Origin: Butyrivibrio sp. | GTDB lineage: Bacteria; Bacillota; Clostridia; Lachnospirales; Lachnospiraceae | Direction: 5' to 3' | Length of the DNA: 64,000 nt | NCBI RefSeq assembly: GCF_017635265.1 | Contig: NZ_JAGBLU010000128.1 | Location: 25,618 to 89,617 of the forward strand | Part shown: in pieces, positions 1 through 8,834 of the stretch | How the letters are laid out: the number at the start of each line of letters is the position of its first letter | How positions within the stretch are numbered: the first letter of the stretch is position 1 | Made by a program: the position numbers and the translations under genes | Notes under the pieces: model-generated | What the model was told of the DNA's origin: nothing | Database searches by the model: none | Seen by the model: the letters and a program-made list of their open reading frames with translations, nothing else

Positions 1-1816
1 AACCAATTACAAAGCTGTATCCTTTGAGATAATATCCTTCATCATTGCCCTCAGCAGTAACGCCGTAAAGCCAGTTGTCCAAAGTGCCGTTATATTCACA
101 CCCAATCCTAAGGCACTGATCCTCTCTGGCGTCAACAATTCCTTTATCCTGGGCTGTTATCTTGCTGTAAGGAATATCCTCTACAGGCAGATAATCTTCC
201 TTGGGTATGATAGCCGAAATAGTCTCATCATCAGTGAGGTGTGGACTATAAAATGGATCAAAATTATACAAATGGGAATGACGCCTCATAAGAGCATCTC
301 CCTCACGGGCAAGTCGCTCCATCTTTTTGGGATCAAGATTATCAAGCCCTCTGGTAAGAGACTCATGATGATACAAATAGATATGATTACAGCATACATT
401 GTAGTATCCGGCCTCTATTACTGAATAGCAAAAATCCACATCATTAAAGGCAACCTTAAGCTCCTCCGAAAGACCGCCCACGTCATTGTATTTCTTGCGG
501 CTTATAAGAAGGCAGGCTGCTGTAACGCCAATATGATTGTGAACCCCTCTGTTATAGCCAAAATAGTGATTCTTGCCATCATGCATCTTTTGAAGCTTAT
601 GAACAGGACCTCTCCTTACATTGGCAATTCCTGCATGCTGAATAAGATCAGAATCCGGGTAAAGAAGCTTTGCCCCGACTGCCCCAACATGTCCAAGCTG
701 AGCCTGGGAAAGCATCTCGCGAAGCCATCCTTCCTTTTTTGCCTCAATGTCATCATTAAGGAAAAGAAGGTAATCCCCGCTTGAATTTCTCACCCCTTGG
801 TTACACATGGCAGAGAAATTAAACTCCTGAAGCTTATAAATATAATTGATATTGGTAAGACCGTTCTTTCTGGGTGCACGGCTGCAATAAACGCCATACT
901 TTACCCTGTTGGCCGCAGAAGAACCATTATCAATAATGATTATTTCGTATTTTATATTGTCATCACGCGTGGTCTCAATAACAGAATTAATACACTGTTG
1001 AAGTACCTCGGGGTGATCTTTTGACGGGATTATGATACTGACTGTCGCAGGTCTTAAAAGCATATGTCTTGAATTGTGGAACGACCTTCCGTAAAAAACA
1101 TCCTGCTCAGCGCTTCGATGAAACAAAACCTCCCTTATATGACCAATCGGGAGCTCCATACCGGTTCTTTTAGCAAAAGCTCTTTCATGAATTGCCAGCA
1201 TGCAAAACAAAACATCTGCAGAAAGAAGGGACGCCTCAAGCCCCATCTGCTCAGGTGAATTCTTTTTATTAGAGACTCCTCCCAGCATCCTGACAGCATT
1301 GTCATACTCAGGTGCTGAATCGTGCATTATTTCAGATCTGCAGGCAAAAAAACTGCCTATATAAAAAGCATTTAAATATGAATCCGGGGACCAGTCAGGC
1401 TTAAAATACGGATGTATATACTTGCCACCGTTTCCTACTTCATCCTCATCTCCATATACAACGTTATGCTCCGGATGAGCAATAAAATACTGTTTGATGA
1501 CATCAGCTGCCCTCTTTGTAAGCCTCCCTTTAGGACTTACAAAGATATATATAGTATTCTCATCGTCCTTGACACCCGAAGCTTCCCAGACCTTGGCATA
1601 AGGTATGATTTTAATCTGAGGCTCCGGCTTTTTGTGAGGTACAACCTCACCTGTTTCCAAAGTCTCCATGATCACAGGAGCTTCTGCCTTTCTAACAGTC
1701 TCCTTCTCAATAGCTTTCTGCCACTTGTCATAAGCTGAAGACTTAGCATTAACTGTTCTGTTGTATTTAGCTACACATATGTTTATTAGAGCACTTTTTG
1801 CCAGGTCTTTAAGCAT
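1..1816 (-). CDS. Dual-domain family 2 glycosyltransferase (partial, C-terminus outside window)
   Basis: The minus-strand frame is open from an ATG at 1816 (preceded by an AAGGGGAA ribosome site) to the window edge, giving about 605 residues with no stop. The N-terminal part carries VVYGDEDEV and HPYFKPDWSPD, typical of the first module of two-module GT2 enzymes. A full GT-A domain follows: ATVSIIIPSKDHPEV, then IIIIDNGSS, then the acidic metal-site motif LFLNDDIE, then FNDVDFC. It would transfer sugars from nucleotide donors on the cytoplasmic face. It lies 11 bases downstream of the methyltransferase/kinase-like gene and close to the ABC exporter, so a role in building or capping the exported chain is likely. 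Acceptor and donor cannot be told from sequence. The family call is firm; the specificity is unknown. Confidence 0.85.
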   Translation of the reverse strand, partial: MLKDLAKSALINICVAKYNRTVNAKSSAYDKWQKAIEKETVRKAEAPVIMETLETGEVVPHKKPEPQIKIIPYAKVWEASGVKDDENTIYIFVSPKGRLTKRAADVIKQYFIAHPEHNVVYGDEDEVGNGGKYIHPYFKPDWSPDSYLNAFYIGSFFACRSEIMHDSAPEYDNAVRMLGGVSNKKNSPEQMGLEASLLSADVLFCMLAIHERAFAKRTGMELPIGHIREVLFHRSAEQDVFYGRSFHNSRHMLLRPATVSIIIPSKDHPEVLQQCINSVIETTRDDNIKYEIIIIDNGSSAANRVKYGVYCSRAPRKNGLTNINYIYKLQEFNFSAMCNQGVRNSSGDYLLFLNDDIEAKKEGWLREMLSQAQLGHVGAVGAKLLYPDSDLIQHAGIANVRRGPVHKLQKMHDGKNHYFGYNRGVHNHIGVTAACLLISRKKYNDVGGLSEELKVAFNDVDFCYSVIEAGYYNVCCNHIYLYHHESLTRGLDNLDPKKMERLAREGDALMRRHSHLYNFDPFYSPHLTDDETISAIIPKEDYLPVEDIPYSKITAQDKGIVDAREDQCLRIGCEYNGTLDNWLYGVTAEGNDEGYYLKGYSFVIG

Positions 1817-1827
1817 TTCCCCTTTAT

Positions 1828-3990
1828 TTACTCCTCATCGTCTTTGTAGTAACGTTCTTCACGCTTACTGATTATCTTTTTTCCAATCTTTTTTATTATA
1901 TTTTCCTTGGGTTCAAAAATATTTTCAAGCTCAGGAATAGAATTTACCACTGCATCAGCAGCATTCTTTGGAATAAGCGTAGTCAATAAAGTCACACATA
2001 AATGGTTTCGTTCCTGAATACTGAGCTTGTTACTTGTCAGCTTAAATTCTATACCGGGGTCGTCACTGTTGAAAACAAAGGAATCATCAGATATCCACTG
2101 TCCGTTAACAGGATTTATATTTACATCAGCTCCGCCATCAGAAATAGATATGCCATTCCATGTAGCCTCAACAATGGTAACAATACATGGTGCAAACGCA
2201 GGATCAATCCTTGCTACTTTGCAATCGGAATCTACCCTGATATCCAGACTCACAGTATTTTTCTCATCGTACTGTTCCTCCGGATAAATTGATTCATCCT
2301 CTGAATAGCCTTCGCCCTCATCAAGATAAATCTGAATAACATCTGCAGGCCTTGCTGCGGTTGTTGTCCCTGAAGCAACTTCTTTGGGCACAATGACCTT
2401 GCGACCTATTTCCTTCCAGATCTCAACCATTGACTTTCTATTTCCTGTCACATATTTCTGGAACGCATATTCCTCTTCAAGAAGAATCCTGATTTCCTTC
2501 TCGGTAAGGCCAAGCCTGTTAAATAAGAGCTTTGGATCAAACTTTTCTCTTTTCCTATCTTCCAACCTGTAGCAGTATAGTGCTCTCCACATCTGTTCTT
2601 TGGCAGGAATACACTTACCATAGGTCCACTCATAATCTATTATAGTCCAAATAGGACCATTAACCATAATATTTGAAAAAATAAGGTCATAATCCGATAC
2701 AGGATAATCCTCTTTATATCTGATTCTCCGATAATACTCATTTATAAGAGCATTAAATCCTTCAATGTCATCCTTATCTATACACTCATCGAGAAGTGAT
2801 GACAACGGAACACCGTTAACAAATGAAAAGATGGCGCATCCGGACTTTTCGTCAAGCTGACAATCATTGATTTCAAGATCTCCGCCCCTGAACTTCTCCA
2901 CAAGACCAAGGTAAGCATCTCTCATACCATAGACATGCTCTTTTGCCGCCTCTGTCAAAGGATACTTCTTTATTATTTTTCTACCTGCCCTGTCTATTGC
3001 AATATCAGTACGGATTTTGAACTCATCCACCCTGTCATTACTGTACTTACTATATATTGTATCAAATCCGGGACCTAAAATTACCAAAAAAGAGTTGGCA
3101 AAATCCTGATACATTCCGTCTTTAATGAGATCTTCATAAGCATGTTTTTCATTAAAGAGCACCAATCTGTCCCTGTCATAATTTCTGACATTATCCTGTA
3201 GCTCCCCGAATTTGGGGAGATATGAATCCGAGTGCAAAAGAGTCATAAGCTTATAGTCAGGATATGGATAGTAGAAATGGTAATCATTCATCCCACACTT
3301 TTTGAAAATGTTAATGAGACCGTTTCTGGTGAAGGTTTTAGCCACACTGTCCGGTGAATAGCCTTCAATTCCGGTAAAATAGCTTCCAAGATGATCCTCG
3401 GCACATCCGGCGAAGTACTTAAGCCCCAGACGATTCTCAATGGCAATTACAATCCTTCCGCCCTTTTTAAGATGCCTTGAGAGCATTCTCAAAAACTTCT
3501 CGTAAGGATTATCAGTTCCAATATAGCCCTGACCGTATTCGAAAACACCGATCAGAAAAATATAATCAAAATCATTGTCAAGATCAGGCTCAATGTCTCT
3601 AAAGTTACCAACGTGAATAGTAACATTTGAACACTCCTGATTTCTGGTGGCATTAATCTCAGAGCGCCTTCTTGAAAGGTCACAGGCAACAACCTGCCCG
3701 GCTTTACTTGATAGCATTCCTGTGATTGCTCCGCAGCCTGCCCCTACTTCCAAGACCTTTGCCTTGGGATCCATTGGAATCCACTCTACAATATTGGCCC
3801 TTTGATCCGATAAATGATAGAGAATAGGCCAATTTGCTCTCTCTTCAATTATCTGCTGATATTCTTCTTTTTTATGCTTTTTTACAATTTCGAGAAGATC
3901 GTTCTCAATAGCTCCGTCGCTGTAAAGATCAACCCCTGAATAATGTCTGAAGTTAAGGGTAACTTCTCCAATCTTAATTTCTTCTTGCAT
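1828..3990 (-). CDS. SAM-dependent methyltransferase fused to a kinase-like domain (WbdD-like)
   Basis: The product is about 720 aa. A class I methyltransferase domain sits near the N-terminus, with motif I VLEVGAGCGAITG around residue 79 and CDLSRRR just after. The middle has a kinase-like stretch with SDYDLIFSNIMVNG and IDYEWT (about residues 432-456), resembling the catalytic and metal-binding loops of aminoglycoside-phosphotransferase/kinase folds. The C-terminus is predicted beta-rich (about 560-690) with a basic tail. In O9a-type systems WbdD ends chain growth by methylation and phosphorylation, and Wzt reads the cap; here the gene sits directly downstream of a Wzt-like ATPase. The frame also opens at a TTG at 4008, but the ATG at 3990 has GAGG ten bases upstream and is preferred. 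The methyltransferase is clear; the kinase and capping role are inference. Confidence 0.75.
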   Translation of the reverse strand: MQEEIKIGEVTLNFRHYSGVDLYSDGAIENDLLEIVKKHKKEEYQQIIEERANWPILYHLSDQRANIVEWIPMDPKAKVLEVGAGCGAITGMLSSKAGQVVACDLSRRRSEINATRNQECSNVTIHVGNFRDIEPDLDNDFDYIFLIGVFEYGQGYIGTDNPYEKFLRMLSRHLKKGGRIVIAIENRLGLKYFAGCAEDHLGSYFTGIEGYSPDSVAKTFTRNGLINIFKKCGMNDYHFYYPYPDYKLMTLLHSDSYLPKFGELQDNVRNYDRDRLVLFNEKHAYEDLIKDGMYQDFANSFLVILGPGFDTIYSKYSNDRVDEFKIRTDIAIDRAGRKIIKKYPLTEAAKEHVYGMRDAYLGLVEKFRGGDLEINDCQLDEKSGCAIFSFVNGVPLSSLLDECIDKDDIEGFNALINEYYRRIRYKEDYPVSDYDLIFSNIMVNGPIWTIIDYEWTYGKCIPAKEQMWRALYCYRLEDRKREKFDPKLLFNRLGLTEKEIRILLEEEYAFQKYVTGNRKSMVEIWKEIGRKVIVPKEVASGTTTAARPADVIQIYLDEGEGYSEDESIYPEEQYDEKNTVSLDIRVDSDCKVARIDPAFAPCIVTIVEATWNGISISDGGADVNINPVNGQWISDDSFVFNSDDPGIEFKLTSNKLSIQERNHLCVTLLTTLIPKNAADAVVNSIPELENIFEPKENIIKKIGKKIISKREERYYKDDEE

Positions 3991-4069
3991 TCTGCATGTA
4001 CCTCGCAAGTGTTATAATGCCAACAAAATCCTCTTTAAGTAACAATATTCTAACACTTGTTTAATATTT

Positions 4070-5434
4070 TTAAGTCTCTTTAGCGTCACTAACCTTGCAT
4101 ATTGTATTCATGTCGTAGTATCCAACAGTATTTTTATCGGAAACAACAGATACACTAAGTGCATCATAAAGCCTGTGATATACTGTAAAATCGTTTTGCT
4201 CAAAGCCTGTTACTCCAAAGCTCAAAAGATAATCCCCGCCTTGAAGGGACATGTTCTGAGTAAATGTAATGTCTTTTTCGGCACCTGCTTTTACAGGTTC
4301 CAGAAAAGCCTTCTCAACCATGGAATTAGTTCCGGTTATCTCAATACCCATAACATTTTTAAAGGTCATGGCAAAAATAGGAGCTGAAACATCTCTGTTG
4401 AACTTAACTCTCATATGAACTGTAAAGTCTGTCCCCTTTATAATCGAATTGGTGCGAACATTCTTGTTGTCAGTAATGTAATACTCCGTGATAACAGCAG
4501 CTCCATCTCCGTACTCAAGCGCATCAACTTCAGATACCGTTTCCGAATTTTCAGAGTTATTTCCTGTTCTGTCAACTTTAGATGCCTTCTTATCCTCTTT
4601 AATCTTGGAATCTGCTTTTCTGTCAGCAGTTGCAGCTGCCTCTCTGATAGACTCATCATCTAAAAGATTCTCAACATCGCTACTCGGAAGTGGGTACTGT
4701 CCGACTAAAACCTGTTTGTAAATATCAATCATTTTTTTGGGAGTTCCCTCACCAAGCAATACCCCCTGATTTAATAAAACTGCTCTGTCACAGTATTTAC
4801 TTATGCTGGACAAATCATGAGATACAAAAAGAATTGTCTTACCTTTCTTTTTAAATTCCTCAAACTTGTGATAACACTTGGCCTGGAAGAATACGTCTCC
4901 TACCGATAAAGCCTCATCAACGATAAGAATCTCCGGATCTATGTTTATGGCTACTGCAAAGGCAAGTCGCACAAACATACCGCTTGAATATGTTTTCACC
5001 GGCTGATAAACATAGTCACCAATATCAGCAAACTCTAGAATCGCATCCATCCTCTTTTCTATCTCTTCCTCAGAAAAGCCAATCATCATACCGTTTAGAT
5101 AAATGTTGTCGATTCCGTTGTATTCCATGTTAAATCCGGCTCCCAATTCCAAAAGAGCTGAAATATGACCATCTACATTAACTTCGCCCTCAGTAGGAGA
5201 AAGAACTCCTGTGATGATCTTAAGAATTGTAGACTTTCCTGATCCGTTTGTTCCAATGATACCGACAGTCTCGCCTTTTTTTACAGAAAGACTTACGTTG
5301 TTAAGTGCCCTGTGCTCCTTGAACTTCCCCCTTTTAGCAAGTCCAAGAGAATCTTTTAGCCTGTCAATCGGCTTATCGTAGAGCTTATATATTTTAGTCA
5401 GATTTTTGACTTCGATAGCTATATCTTTATCCAT
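4070..5434 (-). CDS. Polysaccharide ABC exporter ATPase with C-terminal Wzt-type domain
   Basis: The product is a 454 aa ATPase subunit of a polysaccharide/teichoic-acid exporter. Walker A GTNGSGKST lies at 61-69, the signature YSSGM at 149-153, Walker B ILIVDEALSVGD from 169 and the switch histidine in FVSHD at 206. Teichoic-acid TagH or plain polyol exporters often end near here, but this protein continues. A charged, Ser/Lys/Asp-rich linker (about 245-300) leads to a beta-rich domain (about 300-454) of the Wzt C-terminal kind, which in known systems binds the modified non-reducing end of the glycan. Its permease partner is just upstream (5550-6551), and the methyltransferase/kinase-like gene that could make the recognised cap is just downstream. 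The ATPase call is near certain; the ligand is unknown. Confidence 0.92.
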   Translation of the reverse strand: MDKDIAIEVKNLTKIYKLYDKPIDRLKDSLGLAKRGKFKEHRALNNVSLSVKKGETVGIIGTNGSGKSTILKIITGVLSPTEGEVNVDGHISALLELGAGFNMEYNGIDNIYLNGMMIGFSEEEIEKRMDAILEFADIGDYVYQPVKTYSSGMFVRLAFAVAINIDPEILIVDEALSVGDVFFQAKCYHKFEEFKKKGKTILFVSHDLSSISKYCDRAVLLNQGVLLGEGTPKKMIDIYKQVLVGQYPLPSSDVENLLDDESIREAAATADRKADSKIKEDKKASKVDRTGNNSENSETVSEVDALEYGDGAAVITEYYITDNKNVRTNSIIKGTDFTVHMRVKFNRDVSAPIFAMTFKNVMGIEITGTNSMVEKAFLEPVKAGAEKDITFTQNMSLQGGDYLLSFGVTGFEQNDFTVYHRLYDALSVSVVSDKNTVGYYDMNTICKVSDAKET

Positions 5435-5456
5435 TTAAATCTCCGATCATAGTTAG

Positions 5457-5555
5457 TTATGATACTACGGATTGCTTCACTTCGTTCCCGCAATCCTACA
5501 AGCATTCGGAATTCGGCAAATATACCTTCTTCCTCATGTTTGTTCGGTATCATAA
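5457..5555. repeat. Nested inverted repeat between permease and ATPase genes
   Basis: Outer arms TTATGATAC (5457-5465) and GTATCATAA (5547-5555) are perfect complements. Inside them GGATTGC (5469-5475) pairs with GCAATCC (5490-5496). The right outer arm covers the stop codon of the permease gene. There is no U-tract, so it is not a standard terminator; a role in mRNA processing or in tuning expression between the two exporter subunits is possible. Confidence 0.7.
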
Positions 5556-6551
5556 TACATCTGCAAAATGTGGTTTGGAGCGTTTGAATATCAGCGAGCC
5601 GATACAGAATACCGATACAACAAAAATCCAAAAATATGTGGAAGAATAAAAATGTTCAAAGAACCACGTATCACCATAGATTGCATTTCTGTACCCCTCA
5701 ACAATGTATGTCATGGGATTCAGCTTAAAAATCCATTTAAATTTATCAGGGATGATCTCAAGATTCCAAAGAATAGGAGTCGCCCACTGAAAAAGCTGAA
5801 GACCAATGTTGATAATCTGCAAAAGATCTCTGAAGAACACAACTATTGCACAGGTAGCGTAGCTTATGGATAAAACCAGTATAAACTCGCATCCCACGTA
5901 GTAAATAAGCTGAAGCCAATAAATACTTGGATAATAACCATATACACAGGCAATGACCAAAAGTACACAGATAAAAAACACGTGGATAAACATAGCTGCT
6001 ATTATCTTTATAATAGGCAGGATACTTATCTTAAAAAGCACCTTTTTTACAAGATAGTTATACTCCAGAAGAGATGTGGTTCCGTTAGTTAAAGCCTCTG
6101 AAAAGAAGAACCACGGCACAAGGCCTGCTGTCAAAAAAAGAACGTATGGAACTTCAACACCTTCAGATACAGCCTGAGCTCTTGACTGAAAAACCTTATC
6201 AAAAACAATGTAGTACATCACAACAGTAACTACAGGCTGAGCCAATGCCCACACGATTCCCATATATGATCCGGCATATCTTTTCTTGAAATCATTTATA
6301 GAAAGTCTTTTTATAAGCTTTCTTGAGTTGTACAATTCTACAGGCAAAACCAAAAGCCTGTCATACCAAAAGAAGACCAGAACACAGCTGATGCCTATCA
6401 AGATACATCCACATATCTTTTTAAGCATCTCTGTGTGCGGGTCTGCAAGAGTGTTTGTATGAAAAATAACTAGAAGTGCCAGTGAAACTGCCAGCACGTA
6501 GAAAAGTCCCAAGCCTGCACGCTTGGGAAGTTTCTTAAGCCCCCTGATCAA
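5550..6551 (-). CDS. ABC-2 type polysaccharide exporter permease (Wzm/TagG-like)
   Basis: The product is a 333 aa integral membrane protein. The region from about residue 80 carries the family sequence NDFKKRYAGSYMGIVWALAQP, followed by the six-helix ABC-2 core, and a late GYRNAIYGD segment typical of O-antigen and teichoic-acid exporter permeases. An extra hydrophobic pair at the N-terminus (about 13-66) precedes the core. It forms the channel driven by the ATPase at 4070-5434. The frame starts at TTG, overlapping the rmlC stop as TTGA, which suggests translational coupling; no better ATG is seen upstream of the conserved region. The family call is strong. Confidence 0.9.
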   Translation of the reverse strand: MIRGLKKLPKRAGLGLFYVLAVSLALLVIFHTNTLADPHTEMLKKICGCILIGISCVLVFFWYDRLLVLPVELYNSRKLIKRLSINDFKKRYAGSYMGIVWALAQPVVTVVMYYIVFDKVFQSRAQAVSEGVEVPYVLFLTAGLVPWFFFSEALTNGTTSLLEYNYLVKKVLFKISILPIIKIIAAMFIHVFFICVLLVIACVYGYYPSIYWLQLIYYVGCEFILVLSISYATCAIVVFFRDLLQIINIGLQLFQWATPILWNLEIIPDKFKWIFKLNPMTYIVEGYRNAIYGDTWFFEHFYSSTYFWIFVVSVFCIGSLIFKRSKPHFADVL

Positions 6552-7093
6552 TACTCTTTAATTCCTTTCCACTTTGTGTCCTTGTCTGAAAGGTCTATTT
6601 CTACGCCGTCAAGAAGCGGCCACTCTACTCCGATATCCGGATCATTCCAAATAAGACCGCCCTCATCATTAGGATGGTAGAAGTCAGAACATTTATATGC
6701 AAATTCAGCATAATCGGATAAAACATAGAATCCATGAGCAAATCCCTTAGGAATAAAAAACTGCTTTTTATTCTCTGCTGAAAGAGTAACACCGTACCAT
6801 TTTCCAAAAGTTTTAGAATCTCTTCTAAGGTCTACAGCCACATCAAATACTTCACCGTTGATGCATCTTACAAGCTTATCCTGTGGAAACTGTTTCTGGA
6901 AATGAAGACCTCTAAGTACTCCCTTATGACTGGCTGACTGGTTGTCTTGAACAAACTCCACATCAATTCCGGCTTCCACAAAATCATTTTTATTGTAAGT
7001 CTCAACAAAATAGCCCCTTGAATCTCCAAAAACTGTAGGTGTTATCACTTTAAGTCCTTCGATTTCACATGTCTCTACTGTTATCTTACCCAT
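6548..7093 (-). CDS. rmlC: dTDP-4-dehydrorhamnose 3,5-epimerase
   Basis: The product is 181 aa, the normal length for RmlC cupins. It shows the family landmarks FGDSRGYFVETYN near residue 22, FVQDNQSASHKGVLRGLHFQ (catalytic His in RGLHFQ), AVDLRRDSKTFGKW and the FIPKGFAHGFYVLSD block. The enzyme epimerises C3 and C5 of dTDP-4-keto-6-deoxyglucose in the cytoplasm to give dTDP-4-keto-rhamnose. rmlA and rmlB are upstream in the same orientation, separated by a small unknown gene. The final reductase RmlD is not found in the window, so it is either encoded elsewhere or the keto-sugar is diverted. Confidence 0.95.
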   Translation of the reverse strand: MGKITVETCEIEGLKVITPTVFGDSRGYFVETYNKNDFVEAGIDVEFVQDNQSASHKGVLRGLHFQKQFPQDKLVRCINGEVFDVAVDLRRDSKTFGKWYGVTLSAENKKQFFIPKGFAHGFYVLSDYAEFAYKCSDFYHPNDEGGLIWNDPDIGVEWPLLDGVEIDLSDKDTKWKGIKEY

Positions 7094-7186
7094 TTTTAAA
7101 CTATCTCCATTATATATATTTATTCTTTAAAAACTCATTTGTCCCTTGTGCACAAAATACACGATTATTTTTATTTTTATGTTCGA

Positions 7187-7693
7187 TCAATTTCCCGGCA
7201 CTGTACCGACAGGCGTTCCGGGTGCTGGCCCTGCAGGAGGCGGTGTCTGCGGCATTTCTCCATTATACTGAAAAAGGCTCACATCAAGAGTGCTGGGATC
7301 AACTCCCTGACCATTTGGATTTATGAGTTCTCCCACAACTGCCATTCCTGTACCCGTCTGTTCCTGAGAATTCCCCAGTGTAGAGCTCTCGGAAGACTCC
7401 ACTGAAGACGAACTCTTTTTTATGACTACAGCAGAAGAAACTTTCTCGGTCTTATCAAAAAACTCCTGATCAGCCAAAAATCCGTCAAGGTCATCGCCTA
7501 TCTGCTGTCCATACTCAGATAAATCTCCGCTATAATAGGAGGCCGCAACTTCTGCAGTATCATCTGCTGCATTCTGCCCCCATCCAAATAGTTCGTTTAT
7601 CTTTTCAGTATTAGCGGCATACACTATAACAAGTACCAGCAAAAAAGCACTGATAATAGTGAGTATCGCCATGCGAAAAACTCTCTTATCCAT
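7187..7693 (-). CDS. Small single-pass membrane or secreted protein, unknown function
   Basis: The product is 168 aa and not recognised. The N-terminus has a basic start (MDKRVFR) and one hydrophobic segment (about residues 8-26) that could be a membrane anchor or signal. The rest is acidic and low-complexity: a Ser-rich stretch around 90-110, and a Pro/Gly-rich tail with TPPPAGPAPGTPVGT, consistent with an extended cell-wall-spanning region. The ATG at 7693 is preceded by GAGGGGG. It sits between rmlA and rmlC within the polysaccharide operon, so a surface role is plausible, but the sequence shows no catalytic motif. Confidence 0.7.
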   Translation of the reverse strand: MDKRVFRMAILTIISAFLLVLVIVYAANTEKINELFGWGQNAADDTAEVAASYYSGDLSEYGQQIGDDLDGFLADQEFFDKTEKVSSAVVIKKSSSSVESSESSTLGNSQEQTGTGMAVVGELINPNGQGVDPSTLDVSLFQYNGEMPQTPPPAGPAPGTPVGTVPGN

Positions 7694-7738
7694 ACATAAG
7701 CCCCCTCAGTAAGTGATTAGAAAAAACCCGGTAAGTGC

Positions 7739-8608
7739 TCACAGCCCCTCTGCTACTTCTTTAAGATACTTACCGTAATCTGTTTTCATTAATGGCTCAG
7801 CAAGTTTTAGAAGCTGCTCCTTATCAATGAAACCTCTCTTATATGCAATTTCCTCTATGCAGGAAATGTACAGTCCCTGTCTCTTTTGGAATGCACATAC
7901 AAAATCTGAAGCATCAAGAAGTGAATCGTGATTACCTGTATCAAGCCAGGCAAAGCCTCTGCCCATTGTCTCTACGCGAAGCTCACCTCTTCTTAAGTAC
8001 TCATTATTGATACTTGTGATTTCAATTTCGCCTCTGGCTGATGGTTGCACATTAGCTGCTATATCAACTACCTGATTGTCATAGAAATAAAGACCCGGCA
8101 CTGCATAATTACTCTTTGGATGTTCAGGTTTCTCTTCGATGCTGATAGCCTTGCCATTTTTATCAAACTCAACAACACCGTAAGCTCTTGGATCTCTTAC
8201 ATAGTAGCCAAATATTGTTGCTCCCTTATCTCTTGCTGCAACTTCTCTAAGAAGCTTTGAAAAACTCTGACCGTAAAAAATATTATCTCCAAGTACAAGT
8301 GCAACCGAATCGTTTCCAATAAACCCAGCACCGATAATAAATGCATCTGCAAGTCCACGGGGCTTGTCCTGAACGGCATACTCAAACTTCATTCCAAGTT
8401 GTGATCCATCTCCAAATAGTTCCTCAAACATAGGAAGATCTCTGGGAGTTGAAATAATGAGAACTTCTCTGATTCCTGCGAGCATAAGTGTTGAAAGCGG
8501 ATAATAAATCATTGGCTTGTCGTAAACAGGCATCATCTGCTTAGACATTGCTCGTGTAAGTGGATAAAGTCTTGTTCCTGATCCACCTGCTAATATGATT
8601 CCTTTCAT
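7739..8608 (-). CDS. rmlA: Glucose-1-phosphate thymidylyltransferase
   Basis: The product is 289 aa, full length for RmlA. It begins [18 protein letters not shown], the nucleotide-binding signature, followed by [18 protein letters not shown], the metal-site Asp in VLGDNIFYG, and [19 protein letters not shown]. It makes dTDP-glucose from dTTP and glucose-1-phosphate in the cytoplasm, the entry to all dTDP-6-deoxy sugars in this locus. An AAGGAGG ribosome site precedes the ATG. It is followed by the small gene at 7187 and rmlC, and preceded by a roughly 190-base inverted-repeat element and rmlB. Confidence 0.97.
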   Translation of the reverse strand: MKGIILAGGSGTRLYPLTRAMSKQMMPVYDKPMIYYPLSTLMLAGIREVLIISTPRDLPMFEELFGDGSQLGMKFEYAVQDKPRGLADAFIIGAGFIGNDSVALVLGDNIFYGQSFSKLLREVAARDKGATIFGYYVRDPRAYGVVEFDKNGKAISIEEKPEHPKSNYAVPGLYFYDNQVVDIAANVQPSARGEIEITSINNEYLRRGELRVETMGRGFAWLDTGNHDSLLDASDFVCAFQKRQGLYISCIEEIAYKRGFIDKEQLLKLAEPLMKTDYGKYLKEVAEGL

Positions 8609-8627
8609 AAATCCTCCTTAAAAGGAC

Positions 8628-8815
8628 GGCAAAAGCCTTGTGGCCTTGGCTGGGAATTGCTCGTGTACATACCAATTTCGGGACGCTTTCGCTCTATCTC
8701 AGACGTAGCAGTACTAAGTTGCTAAAAAACAGCAACTAAGTACTGACGTCCTCAAAAGCCCTCAATTGATATATACACTTAGCAATTCCTAATTAAATTC
8801 AAATATGCTTTTGCC
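8628..8815. repeat. Large nested imperfect inverted repeat between rmlB and rmlA
   Basis: Three concentric arm pairs are visible. GGCAAAAGC (8628-8636) pairs with GCTTTTGCC (8807-8815). GGAATTGCT plus GTGTA (8653-8667) pairs with TACACTTAGCAATTCC (8774-8789). AGTACTAAGTTGCT (8710-8723) pairs with AGCAACTAAGTACT (8731-8744) with a single mismatch. No open frame of note lies inside. It fills nearly the whole rmlB-rmlA gap and could be a non-coding mobile element (MITE-like) or an RNA structure in the transcript. Confidence 0.75.
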
Positions 8816-8834
8816 TGTTTATTTGTATTCTTGA

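Noticed and set aside
1-1816. Several plus-strand frames of 60-108 codons
   Set aside because: They lie opposite the clear GT2 coding frame, lack ribosome sites and have no sensible protein features.
7094-7186. Promoter before rmlC (TATAAT near 7105)
   Set aside because: The region is very AT-rich and no matching -35 box is found at the right distance.
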